Positions 43,967 to 52,713 of a stretch of DNA of 64,000 nt are shown piece after piece. The notes below the pieces were generated by a model, which ran no database searches, was not told the origin of the DNA, and worked only from the letters and a program-made list of their open reading frames with translations. Position 1 is the stretch's first letter, and each line of letters starts with the position of its first letter. The translations under genes were made by a program, and so were the position numbers. This stretch comes from Aureibaculum flavum (lineage in GTDB: Bacteria > Bacteroidota > Bacteroidia > Flavobacteriales > Flavobacteriaceae): NCBI RefSeq assembly GCF_016406085.1, contig NZ_JAEHFJ010000004.1, positions 310,001-374,000 of the forward strand. Direction: 5' to 3'.

Positions 43967-46159
43967 GTGACAAATTTAAACTTACACGACGCCTTAAAAC
44001 AATATTTTGGATTCACCAAATTTAAAGGTTTACAAGAGCAAGTTATTAGAAGTATTATAAACAAAGAAGATGTCTTTGTTATAATGCCTACTGGTGGCGG
44101 AAAATCTTTATGCTATCAATTACCGGCATTAATACAAGAAGGTACTGCAATTGTAGTATCTCCTTTAATCGCCTTGATGAAGAATCAAGTAGATGCCATA
44201 AGAGGTATTTCTGAAGATGAAGGTATTGCCCATGTGCTAAATTCTTCCTTAAATAAAGGAGATGTTGCACGGGTAATGAATGATATAAAATCAGGCGTAA
44301 CAAAATTATTATATGTAGCTCCAGAATCTTTAACGAAAGAGGAATACATTGATTTTTTAAAAACCCAAAAAATATCCTTTGTAGCTATTGATGAAGCCCA
44401 TTGTATTTCCGAATGGGGACATGACTTTAGACCTGAATATAGAAATCTTAAAAAAATTATTGAACGTATAGATGATGTTCCTATTATAGGACTCACCGCT
44501 ACGGCAACTCCAAAAGTTCAAGAAGATATCTTAAAGAATTTAGCGATTACAGATGCTACAACGTATAAGGCTTCTTTTAACCGACCTAATTTATATTATG
44601 AAATAAGGCCGAAAACTAAAGATGTAGAAAAAGATATTATCAGATTTGTTCGAGATTTTAAAGACAAGTCAGGAATTATTTACTGTCTTAGTAGAAAAAA
44701 AGTTGAAGAGATAGCAAATGTGCTCATCGTTAACGGAATAAAGGCTGTACCTTATCATGCAGGTTTAGATGGTAAAACCAGAGCCAAACATCAAGATATG
44801 TTTTTGATGGAAGATGTAGATGTCGTAGTCGCTACTATTGCTTTTGGAATGGGGATTGATAAACCGGATGTTCGTTTTGTAATACATCATGATATTCCTA
44901 AAAGTTTAGAAAGTTATTATCAAGAAACTGGAAGAGGTGGTAGAGATGGTGGCGAAGGTCATTGCCTTGCTTTTTATGCCTATAAGGATATTGAAAAGTT
45001 AGAAAAATTCTTGTCTGGAAAACCGGTTGCTGAGCAAGAAATTGGTCATGCCTTACTACAGGAGGTGGTTTCTTATGCGGAAACATCAATGTCTCGACGT
45101 AAATTTTTATTGCACTATTTTGGAGAAGAATTTGATGAGAAAAATGGTGAAGGAGCTGATATGGATGATAATGTTAGAAATCCGAAAAAGAAAGTAGAGG
45201 CTAAAAATGAGGTTAAAATATTATTAGAAACCATAAGAGATACAAAAGAAGAATACAAGTCTAAAGAAGTAGTTAATACTTTAATAGGAAAATCAAATGC
45301 TTTATTAAAATCAAGAAGAACTGACGAACAAACTTATTTTGGAGTAGGAAAAAATAAAGAAAACGTATTTTGGATGGCTTTAATTCGTCAAGTATTGGTG
45401 GCTGGTTTTATAACCAAAGAAATTGAACAATACGGTGTATTAAAAATTCCGCAAAAAGGTTTAGATTATATTGAAAACCCGACTTCATTTATGATGACTG
45501 AAGATCATTTTTACGGAGATGAAGATAATAGTAATATTATAACAAATAGTAAAGCATCTGGAGCCGCAGTTGACCAACAACTGATGTCTATGTTAAAAGA
45601 TTTACGAAAAAAAGTGGGTAAACGTAAAAATGTACCTCCTTTTGCCGTTTTTCAAGATCCTTCAATGGAAGACATGACGATGAAGTACCCCATTAGCTTA
45701 GAAGAATTAGCTAATGTACATGGTGTAGGTGAAGGTAAAGCAAAAAAATATGGTAAAGAATTTGTAGACTTAATTCAGCGTTATGTTACCGATAATGACA
45801 TCACGAGACCTGATGATCTTATTGTAAAAACAACAGGTGTAAATTCCGCTTTAAAATTATATATTATACAAAATACCGATAGAAAACTTCCATTAATAGA
45901 TATCGCAAAATCTAAAGGTTTATCAATGATAGAGCTTACGAAAGAGATGGAACGTATTGTTTATTCTGGTACTAAAATAAATATCAACTATAGTTTAGAC
46001 GATTTACTTGATGAAGATCAGCAAGAAGAAATTCATGATTATTTTATGGAAGCTGATACTGATAAAATTCAAGAAGCACTCGATGAGTTTGATGGCGATT
46101 ATGATGAAGAAGAATTACGCCTTATGCGAATTAAATTTATAAGTGAAGTAGCTAATTAA
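43967..46159 (+). CDS. recQ: ATP-dependent DNA helicase RecQ
   Basis: 730 aa, GTG start. Walker A MPTGGGKSLCYQLPAL, motif II DEAHCISEWGHDFRPEY, GLTATATPKVQ, ATIAFGMGIDKPDVRFVIHHD and the ETGRGGRDGGEGHC segment; RQC region and an HRDC-type domain (late LANVHGVGEGKAKKYGKEFV). One zinc-binding Cys cluster of E. coli RecQ is poorly kept. It unwinds forked and recombination intermediates. The C-terminus is acidic (EADTDKIQEALDEFDGDYDEEE). Confidence 0.94.
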   Translation: MTNLNLHDALKQYFGFTKFKGLQEQVIRSIINKEDVFVIMPTGGGKSLCYQLPALIQEGTAIVVSPLIALMKNQVDAIRGISEDEGIAHVLNSSLNKGDVARVMNDIKSGVTKLLYVAPESLTKEEYIDFLKTQKISFVAIDEAHCISEWGHDFRPEYRNLKKIIERIDDVPIIGLTATATPKVQEDILKNLAITDATTYKASFNRPNLYYEIRPKTKDVEKDIIRFVRDFKDKSGIIYCLSRKKVEEIANVLIVNGIKAVPYHAGLDGKTRAKHQDMFLMEDVDVVVATIAFGMGIDKPDVRFVIHHDIPKSLESYYQETGRGGRDGGEGHCLAFYAYKDIEKLEKFLSGKPVAEQEIGHALLQEVVSYAETSMSRRKFLLHYFGEEFDEKNGEGADMDDNVRNPKKKVEAKNEVKILLETIRDTKEEYKSKEVVNTLIGKSNALLKSRRTDEQTYFGVGKNKENVFWMALIRQVLVAGFITKEIEQYGVLKIPQKGLDYIENPTSFMMTEDHFYGDEDNSNIITNSKASGAAVDQQLMSMLKDLRKKVGKRKNVPPFAVFQDPSMEDMTMKYPISLEELANVHGVGEGKAKKYGKEFVDLIQRYVTDNDITRPDDLIVKTTGVNSALKLYIIQNTDRKLPLIDIAKSKGLSMIELTKEMERIVYSGTKININYSLDDLLDEDQQEEIHDYFMEADTDKIQEALDEFDGDYDEEELRLMRIKFISEVAN

Positions 46160-46199
46160 TAAAATTAAAAATCACCTACTTTAGCAGAAATAAAAAAAT

Positions 46200-46231
46200 A
46201 AAAGCTCATGAATAACTTCTTGAGCTTTTTT
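46200..46231 (+). terminator. Intrinsic terminator after recQ
   Basis: AAAAGCTCA (46200-46208) pairs with TGAGCTTTT (46221-46229), 12-nt loop, followed by T residues. The convergent ZIP gene stops 52 bp further on. Confidence 0.8.
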
Positions 46232-46282
46232 ATGTTAGATAAAATAATTACGATTCTCTTTTCAATGTTCTGCACAAATTAT

Positions 46283-46978
46283 TTAATGCCCTCCCAGTTG
46301 AGTTCCTAAAAATGCAATAGTGAACCCCAACAACACTGCAATAAATTTTCTGATATTAAATTGATGATTTTGAGAACTTTCAAATAATATTGCTGTGGCT
46401 ATATGCAAGAAAACTCCAATAATTAAACCTGTTATCTGTGTGTGGTAAACTTCGAAAAATGGAATTTTCGAACTGAATAAAAGGCCCATCGGACTCATCA
46501 ATGCGAATAAGATAATAAAAGTATAAATTAGCTTTTTTGATAAAGTAGATTGTAATAAAAAAACGGTTAGCACAATAGATACTGGTATCTTATGAATTAC
46601 AATTGCCCACAACAGTAAATTGTTTTGAGCTAAATTAAGTGGTATTCCTTCTAAAAAAGAATGAATACATAAACTCAAAAACAATAACCATGGTACTTTT
46701 TTAATATGAGAATGGTTGTGAACATGAATATGACCGTGCTCTGCCCCTTTCGAAAAATATTCTAATATCGTTTGTATTAAAATTCCTATTAGAATATAGA
46801 TGCCAACATTTTCTTTATGCGACTCAAATACCTCTGGTAATAGATGTAGTACCGTCATAGATAATAGATACGCACCACTGAATGATAAAAAAAGTTGGAT
46901 TATTTTAGTACTTGGCTTTAAAGAAATAACAACCAGAACACCTATTAAAACAGATAAAAATAAAGCTATGAAATTCAT
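46283..46978 (-). CDS. ZIP family metal permease
   Basis: 231 aa with seven or eight hydrophobic segments. Metal-site helices: LLSMTVLHLLPEVFE and CIHSFLEGIPL (Zip signature HNxxEG with S for N) plus a later IVIHKIP. A His-rich loop HGHIHVHNHSH lies between helices 3 and 4 as in zinc importers. Likely Zn2+ or Fe2+ uptake. Overlaps the preceding methyltransferase gene by 4 bp (ATG inside its stop region), so it is translationally coupled. Confidence 0.88.
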   Translation of the reverse strand: MNFIALFLSVLIGVLVVISLKPSTKIIQLFLSFSGAYLLSMTVLHLLPEVFESHKENVGIYILIGILIQTILEYFSKGAEHGHIHVHNHSHIKKVPWLLFLSLCIHSFLEGIPLNLAQNNLLLWAIVIHKIPVSIVLTVFLLQSTLSKKLIYTFIILFALMSPMGLLFSSKIPFFEVYHTQITGLIIGVFLHIATAILFESSQNHQFNIRKFIAVLLGFTIAFLGTQLGGH

Positions 46979-47706
46979 TCTAAAAGAAGTATTAAGCGAC
47001 TCGATTTATCAACATTAAAATCTTCAAGTGCATACGACCCAAAAGTGTGTTTTAAATGTAAACCAGCAGTTTTAAAGTATTCCTTTAATGTTTCAAGAGG
47101 TAAAAATTTAATTTTCTCCGTGTAATGATGATCTCTACCATCCGCAAAAAAACGAATATCTTTAATTATCGCATTGCCATCAACAGTTCTACTGATATTA
47201 AAATCAATATTGTTTCTAGACACAGATTCCGTGTAAACTATGTGTTTTTTAACATAATCAACATTTAAAAAATCAATAACCAATAAGCCATTTTCTTTTA
47301 ATCCGTTTTTTAAATTCTTTAAAACTTGAATATTTGTTTCTGCATCATCAAAATATCCAAAACTTGTAAATAAGTTAAAAATAGCATCAAATTTAGTTTC
47401 AAAAGAATCACGCATATCGTGAATCTTAAAATGTAATGTCTCATTTTCAAACTGTTTTGCAAAAGCAATACTGTTTTCTGAAAGGTCAGCACCAATTACA
47501 GTATACCCCAATTGATTTAAAAAAACCGAATGTCTTCCTCGACCACATGGTAAATCTAAAATTTTGCTGTTCTTTTCCAATTCTAAAAAAGAAATGAGAT
47601 GTTTCATAAAGTTTTGTGCTTCATCATCATTTCTATCTTGATACAAAATATGATAATACTTTGTGTCAAACCAATCCTTAAACCACTCCTGTTTTTTTGT
47701 GCTCAT
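46975..47706 (-). CDS. Class I SAM-dependent methyltransferase
   Basis: 243 aa. SAM-binding motif I is ILDLPCGRGRHSVFLNQLG, with the acidic motif II VIGADLS and FDAIFNLFTSFGYF. N-terminal WFKDWFDTKYYHILYQDRNDDEA is a common lead in this Bacteroidota subgroup. The substrate is unknown. Start ATG at 47706; 167 bp of non-coding DNA separates it from the divergent rRNA methyltransferase gene. Confidence 0.85.
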   Translation of the reverse strand: MSTKKQEWFKDWFDTKYYHILYQDRNDDEAQNFMKHLISFLELEKNSKILDLPCGRGRHSVFLNQLGYTVIGADLSENSIAFAKQFENETLHFKIHDMRDSFETKFDAIFNLFTSFGYFDDAETNIQVLKNLKNGLKENGLLVIDFLNVDYVKKHIVYTESVSRNNIDFNISRTVDGNAIIKDIRFFADGRDHHYTEKIKFLPLETLKEYFKTAGLHLKHTFGSYALEDFNVDKSSRLILLLE

Positions 47707-47873
47707 TGAAATCTTAAAAAAATGTATACAAAAGTACTAAATCAATTTTAGCCCCTTAGAATAATAAACGTATTTTTGGTGTTTAATAGAAATCTATTTC
47801 CCAAATGCATTAAAAGCGGCTGTAAAATAGAATTTATTAGTTGATATTATATTAAAATACTTACACGTACAAA

Positions 47874-49037
47874 ATGAACGAAAATTTTAAAATGTTAGCC
47901 AAAACTTTATTTGGCTTTGAAGAAATACTTGCAAAAGAGTTACGTAACCTTGGTGCTATGGATGTCAAAATAGGCATAAGAAACGTTACTTTTTCTGGTG
48001 ATAAAGGTTTTATGTATAAGGCAAATTTAGCGTTAAGGACTGCAGTACGAATTTTAAAACCAATACGACAGTTTAAAGTTAATAATGAACACGATTTATA
48101 CGATCAAATACAAACCATAAAATGGGATAATTATATTGATGTGAATGGTACTTTTGCTGTTGATGCTGTTGCCAATGCTGATAATTTCACCAATTCACAT
48201 TATGTTTCTTTAAAAACAAAAGATGCAATTGTAGATTATTTTAGAGATAAAGTAGGATCACGTCCCAATATAGATTTAGATCATCCTGATTTACAGATTA
48301 ACATTCATATACATAATAGAGATTGTACGGTCTCTATAGACAGCTCTGGAGATTCTTTACACAAAAGAGGTTATAGAAGTGCTACAAACATTGCTCCTAT
48401 AAATGAAGTATTAGCTGCAGGTTTAGTATTAATGTCAGGTTATGATGGTACACAACATTTCATTGACCCCATGTGTGGTAGTGGTACTATTTTAATTGAA
48501 GCTGCCATGATTGCAAATAATATTCCGGCAAATATTAACCGAAGAGAATTTGGCTTTGAAAAATGGAGCGACTTTGATCCTGATTTGTTTGATGTTATTC
48601 GGAATTCATTACTTAAAAAAACGCGAGAATCTACAGCAAAAATTATCGGTTATGATAAATCTCCATCCGCCATATATAAGGCTCAAGACAATATTGAAAA
48701 TGCCAATTTAGAAGAATTTATTACCATAGAAGAGCAAAATTTCTTTAGAACAGAAAAAGAAATAGAAGGAAAAACAATTGTCTTATTTAATCCACCATAT
48801 GGAGAACGTTTAGAAATTGATGTTCCTGTATTCTATAAAGAAATTGGAAATACGTTGAAACGAGGCTATCCTGGCACAAATGCATGGCTCATTACTTCTG
48901 ATTTTGAAAATGGATTAAAAAATGTAGGATTACGAACCTCCAAAAAAATTAAGGTTTTTAATGGTAAATTAGATTGTAGATTGGTAATGTATGAAATGTA
49001 TGAAGGAAGTAAGAAGGGAAAATATATGAAGGACTAA
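47874..49037 (+). CDS. THUMP-domain RNA methyltransferase, RlmL-like
   Basis: 387 aa. N-terminal THUMP domain (about residues 45-155, ending VSIDSSGDSLHKRGYR) and Rossmann methyltransferase domain with MCGSGTILIEAAMIA, GYDKSPSAI and the catalytic NPPYGERLE. Homologous to the N-terminal half of E. coli RlmL, which makes m2G2445 in 23S rRNA; the RlmK half is absent, as usual in this phylum. Confidence 0.9.
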   Translation: MNENFKMLAKTLFGFEEILAKELRNLGAMDVKIGIRNVTFSGDKGFMYKANLALRTAVRILKPIRQFKVNNEHDLYDQIQTIKWDNYIDVNGTFAVDAVANADNFTNSHYVSLKTKDAIVDYFRDKVGSRPNIDLDHPDLQINIHIHNRDCTVSIDSSGDSLHKRGYRSATNIAPINEVLAAGLVLMSGYDGTQHFIDPMCGSGTILIEAAMIANNIPANINRREFGFEKWSDFDPDLFDVIRNSLLKKTRESTAKIIGYDKSPSAIYKAQDNIENANLEEFITIEEQNFFRTEKEIEGKTIVLFNPPYGERLEIDVPVFYKEIGNTLKRGYPGTNAWLITSDFENGLKNVGLRTSKKIKVFNGKLDCRLVMYEMYEGSKKGKYMKD

Positions 49038-49041
49038 CCCC

Positions 49042-49602
49042 CTATTTACTCATATTTTCAATACATTTTTCTCTAATATTCCAAACTTGATCAAAACTGA
49101 GGCTGCATTTTTCTTTTAAAATCCATTTTTTTAGAAAATCCTTATGATAATCTACTTTAAATTGAAATACCTGTTTAGGTATAATTTCAAGTTGCTCGAT
49201 TATATCATCTTTAATTTTAGCAAATGAAGATTGAGAATTGGTTATATCAATATTCTCGTCTTCAATGCTCAAATAGCAATGAGCTTCTGGATTATAAGTG
49301 ATAGGTTGACCGTCTAAGGCATCACCAATACTGGGCGTGTTTATCGTATTCATTTTAAACATGCACAACATCAGTTTAACATTTGGTATATGATTTAAAT
49401 CAGCTACTTTTTTTAAAAAAGCATGTTTTGAACTACAAGTACCTTGCTGTTCCGTCCAAACTAAGTTTAAATCTGTTCTTTTAGAAGTTCTGCCGTACTT
49501 TATCAGTTTTACGGTATCTATCAGGTCTCTCCAAGATTCAACACCTGAATTTCTTATTTGAATAGTTAAATCGTCTTTTGAAGTTAATGGTAAATTTTTC
49601 AA
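49042..49602 (-). CDS. Hypothetical protein with a transglutaminase-like Cys-His-Asp arrangement
   Basis: 186 aa, no signal peptide. C56 in EQQGTCSSKHAFL, H108 in NPEAHCYLSIE and D115 or D119 in EDENIDIT are ordered and spaced as in transglutaminase-like peptidases, and the text after Cys (helix ending LADLNHIPNVKLML) fits that fold. This is pattern recognition only; I recall no name for the family. Convergent with the RlmL-like gene, 4 bp apart, and upstream of the tRNA on the same strand's downstream side. Confidence 0.65.
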   Translation of the reverse strand: MKNLPLTSKDDLTIQIRNSGVESWRDLIDTVKLIKYGRTSKRTDLNLVWTEQQGTCSSKHAFLKKVADLNHIPNVKLMLCMFKMNTINTPSIGDALDGQPITYNPEAHCYLSIEDENIDITNSQSSFAKIKDDIIEQLEIIPKQVFQFKVDYHKDFLKKWILKEKCSLSFDQVWNIREKCIENMSK

Positions 49603-49672
49603 TTTATAGCCTTTGTATGTACAAATTTATTGAATTTAGGCAGGTTTACTGTATAAAAATCGAAATATTAGG

Positions 49673-49704
49673 ACAAAAAAAATCCAGATAAATATATCTG
49701 GATT
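49673..49704 (-). terminator. Terminator of the tRNA-Met gene
   Basis: AATCCAGATA (49681-49690) and TATCTGGATT (49695-49704) form a perfect 10-bp stem with an AATA loop. On the minus strand it is followed by eight U (plus A-run at 49673-49680), 4 bp past the tRNA 3' end. Confidence 0.85.
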
Positions 49705-49708
49705 TTCG

Positions 49709-49782
49709 TAGCGAGAGGGGGGCACGATCCCCCGACCTCCGGGTTATGAATCCGACGCTCTAACCAACTGAGCTACCTCGCC
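49709..49782 (-). tRNA. tRNA-Met (anticodon CAT)
   Basis: 74 nt on the minus strand, starting GGCGAGGTAGCTCAGTTGG. The anticodon loop reads TTCATAA. The acceptor stem pairs GGCGAGG with TCTCGCT (two G-U pairs); D arm GCTC/GAGC; T stem GGGGG/CCCCC. The T loop is ATCGTGC, unlike the usual TTCGANC. No CCA is encoded. CAT with this body fits elongator tRNA-Met; an Ile (lysidine) reading cannot be fully excluded. Confidence 0.92.
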
Positions 49783-49912
49783 AAAATTTCAAGGTTGCAA
49801 ATATAAAAACAAATTTACGAGTGGCAATAATTCTTTCTAATTATTTTTATCAAAAAAGTTTTTTTTAAATTGAGATAATATATATATTGCCATTCAAGAT
49901 AAAAATTGACCT

Positions 49913-50296
49913 ATGGCCGACAAAGTAAAATATAGTATAGAGTTTATCATGCACTCTTCACCTGCATTTTTATATCAGTATCTATCAACACCAGACGGAT
50001 TAAGCGAATGGTTTGCCGATAATGTAAATTCAAGAAGTGATGTATACACCTTTCTTTGGGATGGTTCAGAAGAACAAGCCAAAAGATTGTCTTATAAAAC
50101 CAATGAGCGTATCAAATATAAATGGTTGACAGATGAAGAAGAAGGTACCTTTTTCGAATTTAAAATTGTTGTTGATGATTTGACCTCTGATGTTTCTTTA
50201 ATTGTTACTGATTTTGCAGATGACGATGAAGTTGATGAAGGAAAAATGTTTTGGGAAAACCAAATTTCTGAGCTTAAACAAACTATTGGAGCATAA
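49913..50296 (+). CDS. START-like domain protein
   Basis: 127 aa, one compact SRPBCC/AHSA1-type helix-grip domain: KYSIEFIMHSSPAFLYQYLSTPDGLSEWFAD at the N-terminus and WENQISELKQTIGA in the closing helix. I recall the short Bacteroidota form as START-like domain protein. Function unknown; the pocket could bind a small hydrophobic ligand. Followed by a strong terminator. Confidence 0.82.
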   Translation: MADKVKYSIEFIMHSSPAFLYQYLSTPDGLSEWFADNVNSRSDVYTFLWDGSEEQAKRLSYKTNERIKYKWLTDEEEGTFFEFKIVVDDLTSDVSLIVTDFADDDEVDEGKMFWENQISELKQTIGA

Positions 50297-50323
50297 AAAG
50301 TAATACAAATTTAAAAGAATAGC

Positions 50324-50352
50324 AAGCCTTGATTTTTTCGAGGCTTTTTTTT
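50324..50352 (+). terminator. Intrinsic terminator after the START-like gene
   Basis: AAGCCT (50324-50329) pairs with AGGCTT (50341-50346), 11-nt loop, followed by a run of T. Confidence 0.8.
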
Positions 50353-50360
50353 AGCCTCAC

Positions 50361-50405
50361 TCAGAATTACCAAAAAAGTAATTCTGACCTCTCCAAAGGA
50401 GAGGT
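50361..50405. repeat. Two back-to-back perfect hairpins, REP-like
   Basis: TCAGAATTAC (50361-50370) with GTAATTCTGA (50378-50387) makes a 10-bp stem, and sharing its last base ACCTCTCC (50387-50394) with GGAGAGGT (50398-50405) makes an 8-bp stem. No T-run follows, and the aminotransferase starts at 50430. The second hairpin is of the same class as that at 7774. Confidence 0.6.
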
Positions 50406-50429
50406 AAAGAGGGAATTAATTAACTGGAA

Positions 50430-51239
50430 ATGATAAATTATAACGGCACAATTTCTAAGTCTCCTCCTACTTTAAGTATCAATAACAGAGCTTTTAAATA
50501 TGGAGATGGTTTGTTTGAAACCATAAAAGTAATAGATAGTAATGTAATATTTTTAGAAGATCATTACTTTAGATTAATGGCTTCTATGCGTATGTTACGC
50601 ATGAAAATTGATATGCAATTTACCTTGGAGTTTTTTGAACAAGAAATTTTAAAAACCGTAGTTGCTAATAATTTATCTAATGCTAGAATACGTTTCACCG
50701 TTAATAGAAAAGATGGTGGATTGTATTTGCCTAGCACTAATAATACTCATTTTTTAGTGGAAGCGAATCCACTTTCTGTTTCATTAAAAAAGGATTACGA
50801 AATTGATCTCTTTAAAGATTATTATGTGTATTCTGGAATTTTGTCCACTTTAAAGACAAATAATAAGGTGTTAAACGTCATTGGCAGTATTTATGCGAAC
50901 GAAAACGGATTAGATAATTGTGTGTTGCTCAATGAGAAAAAGCAAGTTGTAGAAGCTTTAAATGGCAATATTTTTCTAGTAAAAGGAAAACATATTGTTA
51001 CTCCTCCCCTTTCAGAAGGATGTTTAAAAGGTGTTTTTAGAAAAAACTTGCTAGAATTTATCTCAAAAGATGATACGTTAACCATTGAAGAAAAAGTAAT
51101 CTCTCCTTTTGAACTCCAAAAAACTGATGAAATCTTTTTAACGAATGCCATTGTTGGTATTCAACCAGTTAGTAAGTATAGAAAAAAAGAATTTACATCT
51201 AAAATTGCATTCTATTTAAGAGATAAAATGAGTCTTTAA
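50430..51239 (+). CDS. Class IV aminotransferase (aminodeoxychorismate lyase / branched-chain aminotransferase-like)
   Basis: 269 aa PLP enzyme of fold type IV. RAFKYGDGLFETIKV near the start, PLP lysine in STLKTNNKVLNVIGSIYA, and EALNGNIFLVKG, TPPLSEGCLKGV, EIFLTNAIVGIQPV later. These fit 4-amino-4-deoxychorismate lyase (PabC) or the D-amino-acid and branched-chain aminotransferases; length and layout favour PabC-like, but the specificity is not decidable by eye. Confidence 0.85.
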   Translation: MINYNGTISKSPPTLSINNRAFKYGDGLFETIKVIDSNVIFLEDHYFRLMASMRMLRMKIDMQFTLEFFEQEILKTVVANNLSNARIRFTVNRKDGGLYLPSTNNTHFLVEANPLSVSLKKDYEIDLFKDYYVYSGILSTLKTNNKVLNVIGSIYANENGLDNCVLLNEKKQVVEALNGNIFLVKGKHIVTPPLSEGCLKGVFRKNLLEFISKDDTLTIEEKVISPFELQKTDEIFLTNAIVGIQPVSKYRKKEFTSKIAFYLRDKMSL

Positions 51240-51278
51240 TTAAAAGATAATCATTTGTATACGCTACTAATAACGATG

Positions 51279-51818
51279 CTATTCTATCTCAAAAATTACT
51301 TTGAGTTCAAAAAATTCATCATAAGAGTTAAAAGTTGTCCAATAATTATTTAGGACTCTATTATCTACTAAAGAAACAATGTCCCCTACTTTTTTATCAA
51401 TTTTAGAGGCAATGTTGTTAGCCCGTACCCGAGCATCCACCAAGGCCGCTTCTGTCATTTCATCATATAATTGATCATCAATTACATATTTACATTCTAA
51501 TAGGTTAACATAAATACCTGGTACTTTAATATCTAGCAATTGTGAAATTTCTTTTTGCGAAGAACATTCATATTTTAACATGGTGCCTTCTCCTTGATAA
51601 TTGTACGTTCTAAATTCAAAGGTGTCTTCTTCAAATTTGGTTACATCAATGCCATTTTCAACCAATGCTAAATAATACTGATTTTTTATTTCAGCTAAAT
51701 CTGTTATTTCTTCATCTCCGTATGGATTTTGAGTCACTTCTATGCTTATTTTTGCCCTATATTTAACAATTTTCCGCACTAGTTTAACGGATCCACTTAC
51801 TTCTATTGTTTTATTCAT
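51279..51818 (-). CDS. SIMPL (DUF541) domain protein, cytoplasmic paralogue
   Basis: About 179 aa from ATG at 51818 (an in-frame ATG at 51842 adds eight residues). It starts MNKTIEVSGSVKLVRKIVKYRAKI, lacks a signal peptide, and contains a YDEMTEAALVDARVRANNIA helix of the SIMPL type. Clearly related to the following gene (52078-52686) throughout: matching ISV-SS/V-SG start, DKKVGDIV-SL, and E-LKV-IFEIE end. The role of SIMPL proteins is unclear (envelope stress, macrophage signalling in mammals). Confidence 0.7.
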   Translation of the reverse strand: MNKTIEVSGSVKLVRKIVKYRAKISIEVTQNPYGDEEITDLAEIKNQYYLALVENGIDVTKFEEDTFEFRTYNYQGEGTMLKYECSSQKEISQLLDIKVPGIYVNLLECKYVIDDQLYDEMTEAALVDARVRANNIASKIDKKVGDIVSLVDNRVLNNYWTTFNSYDEFFELKVIFEIE

Positions 51819-51902
51819 GGTATTTTGGGGGTTATCATTCAAGTCATAGATATACTATAACTTAAAAATAAACGGATAATTCTTTTTAAAATTATGATAT
51901 AC

Positions 51903-51957
51903 ACTATTTTTCAATAAAATAGTTTCAATAAAACACTATTTCATTCATTAAAATAGT
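51903..51957. repeat. Two tandem AT-rich hairpins (ACTATTTT/AAAATAGT)
   Basis: ACTATTTT at 51903-51910 pairs with AAAATAGT at 51916-51923; a second copy starts ACTATTT at 51935 and ends AAATAGT at 51957. Both lie in the 235-bp gap between the SIMPL genes. Confidence 0.5.
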
Positions 51958-52008
51958 AAAAAAAACAACCATTTTAATTTATAATTATCTCAATTGATGG
52001 AATATAAC

Positions 52009-52052
52009 ATAAAAAACCCAACCTGACATATAAAAATATATAACAGATTGGG
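52009..52052 (-). terminator. Terminator downstream of the exported SIMPL gene
   Basis: ACCCAACCTG (52015-52024) pairs with CAGATTGGGT (52043-52052) with one mismatch, and on the minus strand the stem is followed by a run of T. It lies 25 bp past the stop. Confidence 0.75.
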
Positions 52053-52077
52053 TAACATCAACTAACCTACTTTAATA

Positions 52078-52686
52078 TTATAATAATTCAAAAACGACGT
52101 TAATTCTTAAATATTCATCTTTCGGAGAATAGTAAACCCAATCTTCAAAACCATAAGAATTATCTGAAATCATAGCAATTTCCCCAACTTTTTTATTCGC
52201 TTTTGTTGCAATTCTTTTGGCTTTATCTTTTGCTTGTTTGATGGCTTTTTCTATTAAACCGTCATAAGTAGCATCGTCCAATTGCATTTTATATTCTAAC
52301 CCATTGTTAGTAATACCATTAACTCTTGCACTTAAAACCTTAGAGACTTCTTCTTCTGTACTAGCTTCGTAATAGTAAACAGTACCTTCTCTTTGATAAT
52401 ACATGCTTAAGTATTCAATTTTTTTCTCTTCGAGTTTACTAGGATCTATACCTTTCTCTTTCAGTTTATCGAAATACTTCTTTTTTAATTCATCTAACGT
52501 ATTACATTCGTTATTACCATATCCCATTTGGTCTAACCCCATGATCAATTTTATTCTGAACGCTTTTACCTCTTTTTTTAACTTTACATTACTACTAACA
52601 CTAATTGTGTTCTTTGTGCTGGCTTTGTCTTGAGCAAATGTATTTGCAACGATTAACAACAAAACAGCAATAATTAATTTTCTCAT
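52078..52686 (-). CDS. Exported SIMPL (DUF541) domain protein
   Basis: 202 aa with a signal peptide (MRKLIIAVLLLIVANTFAQ) and one SIMPL domain: NTISVSSNVKLKKEVKAFRIKL at the start, DDATYDGLIEKAIKQAKDKAKRIATKANKKVG (in parts) and YLRINVVFELL at the end. Paralogue of 51279-51818, about 460 bp away on the same strand but behind its own terminator, so the two seem separately transcribed. Confidence 0.8.
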   Translation of the reverse strand: MRKLIIAVLLLIVANTFAQDKASTKNTISVSSNVKLKKEVKAFRIKLIMGLDQMGYGNNECNTLDELKKKYFDKLKEKGIDPSKLEEKKIEYLSMYYQREGTVYYYEASTEEEVSKVLSARVNGITNNGLEYKMQLDDATYDGLIEKAIKQAKDKAKRIATKANKKVGEIAMISDNSYGFEDWVYYSPKDEYLRINVVFELL

Positions 52687-52713
52687 TATAGTAGATTTTA
52701 ATTCTGTAACTAT

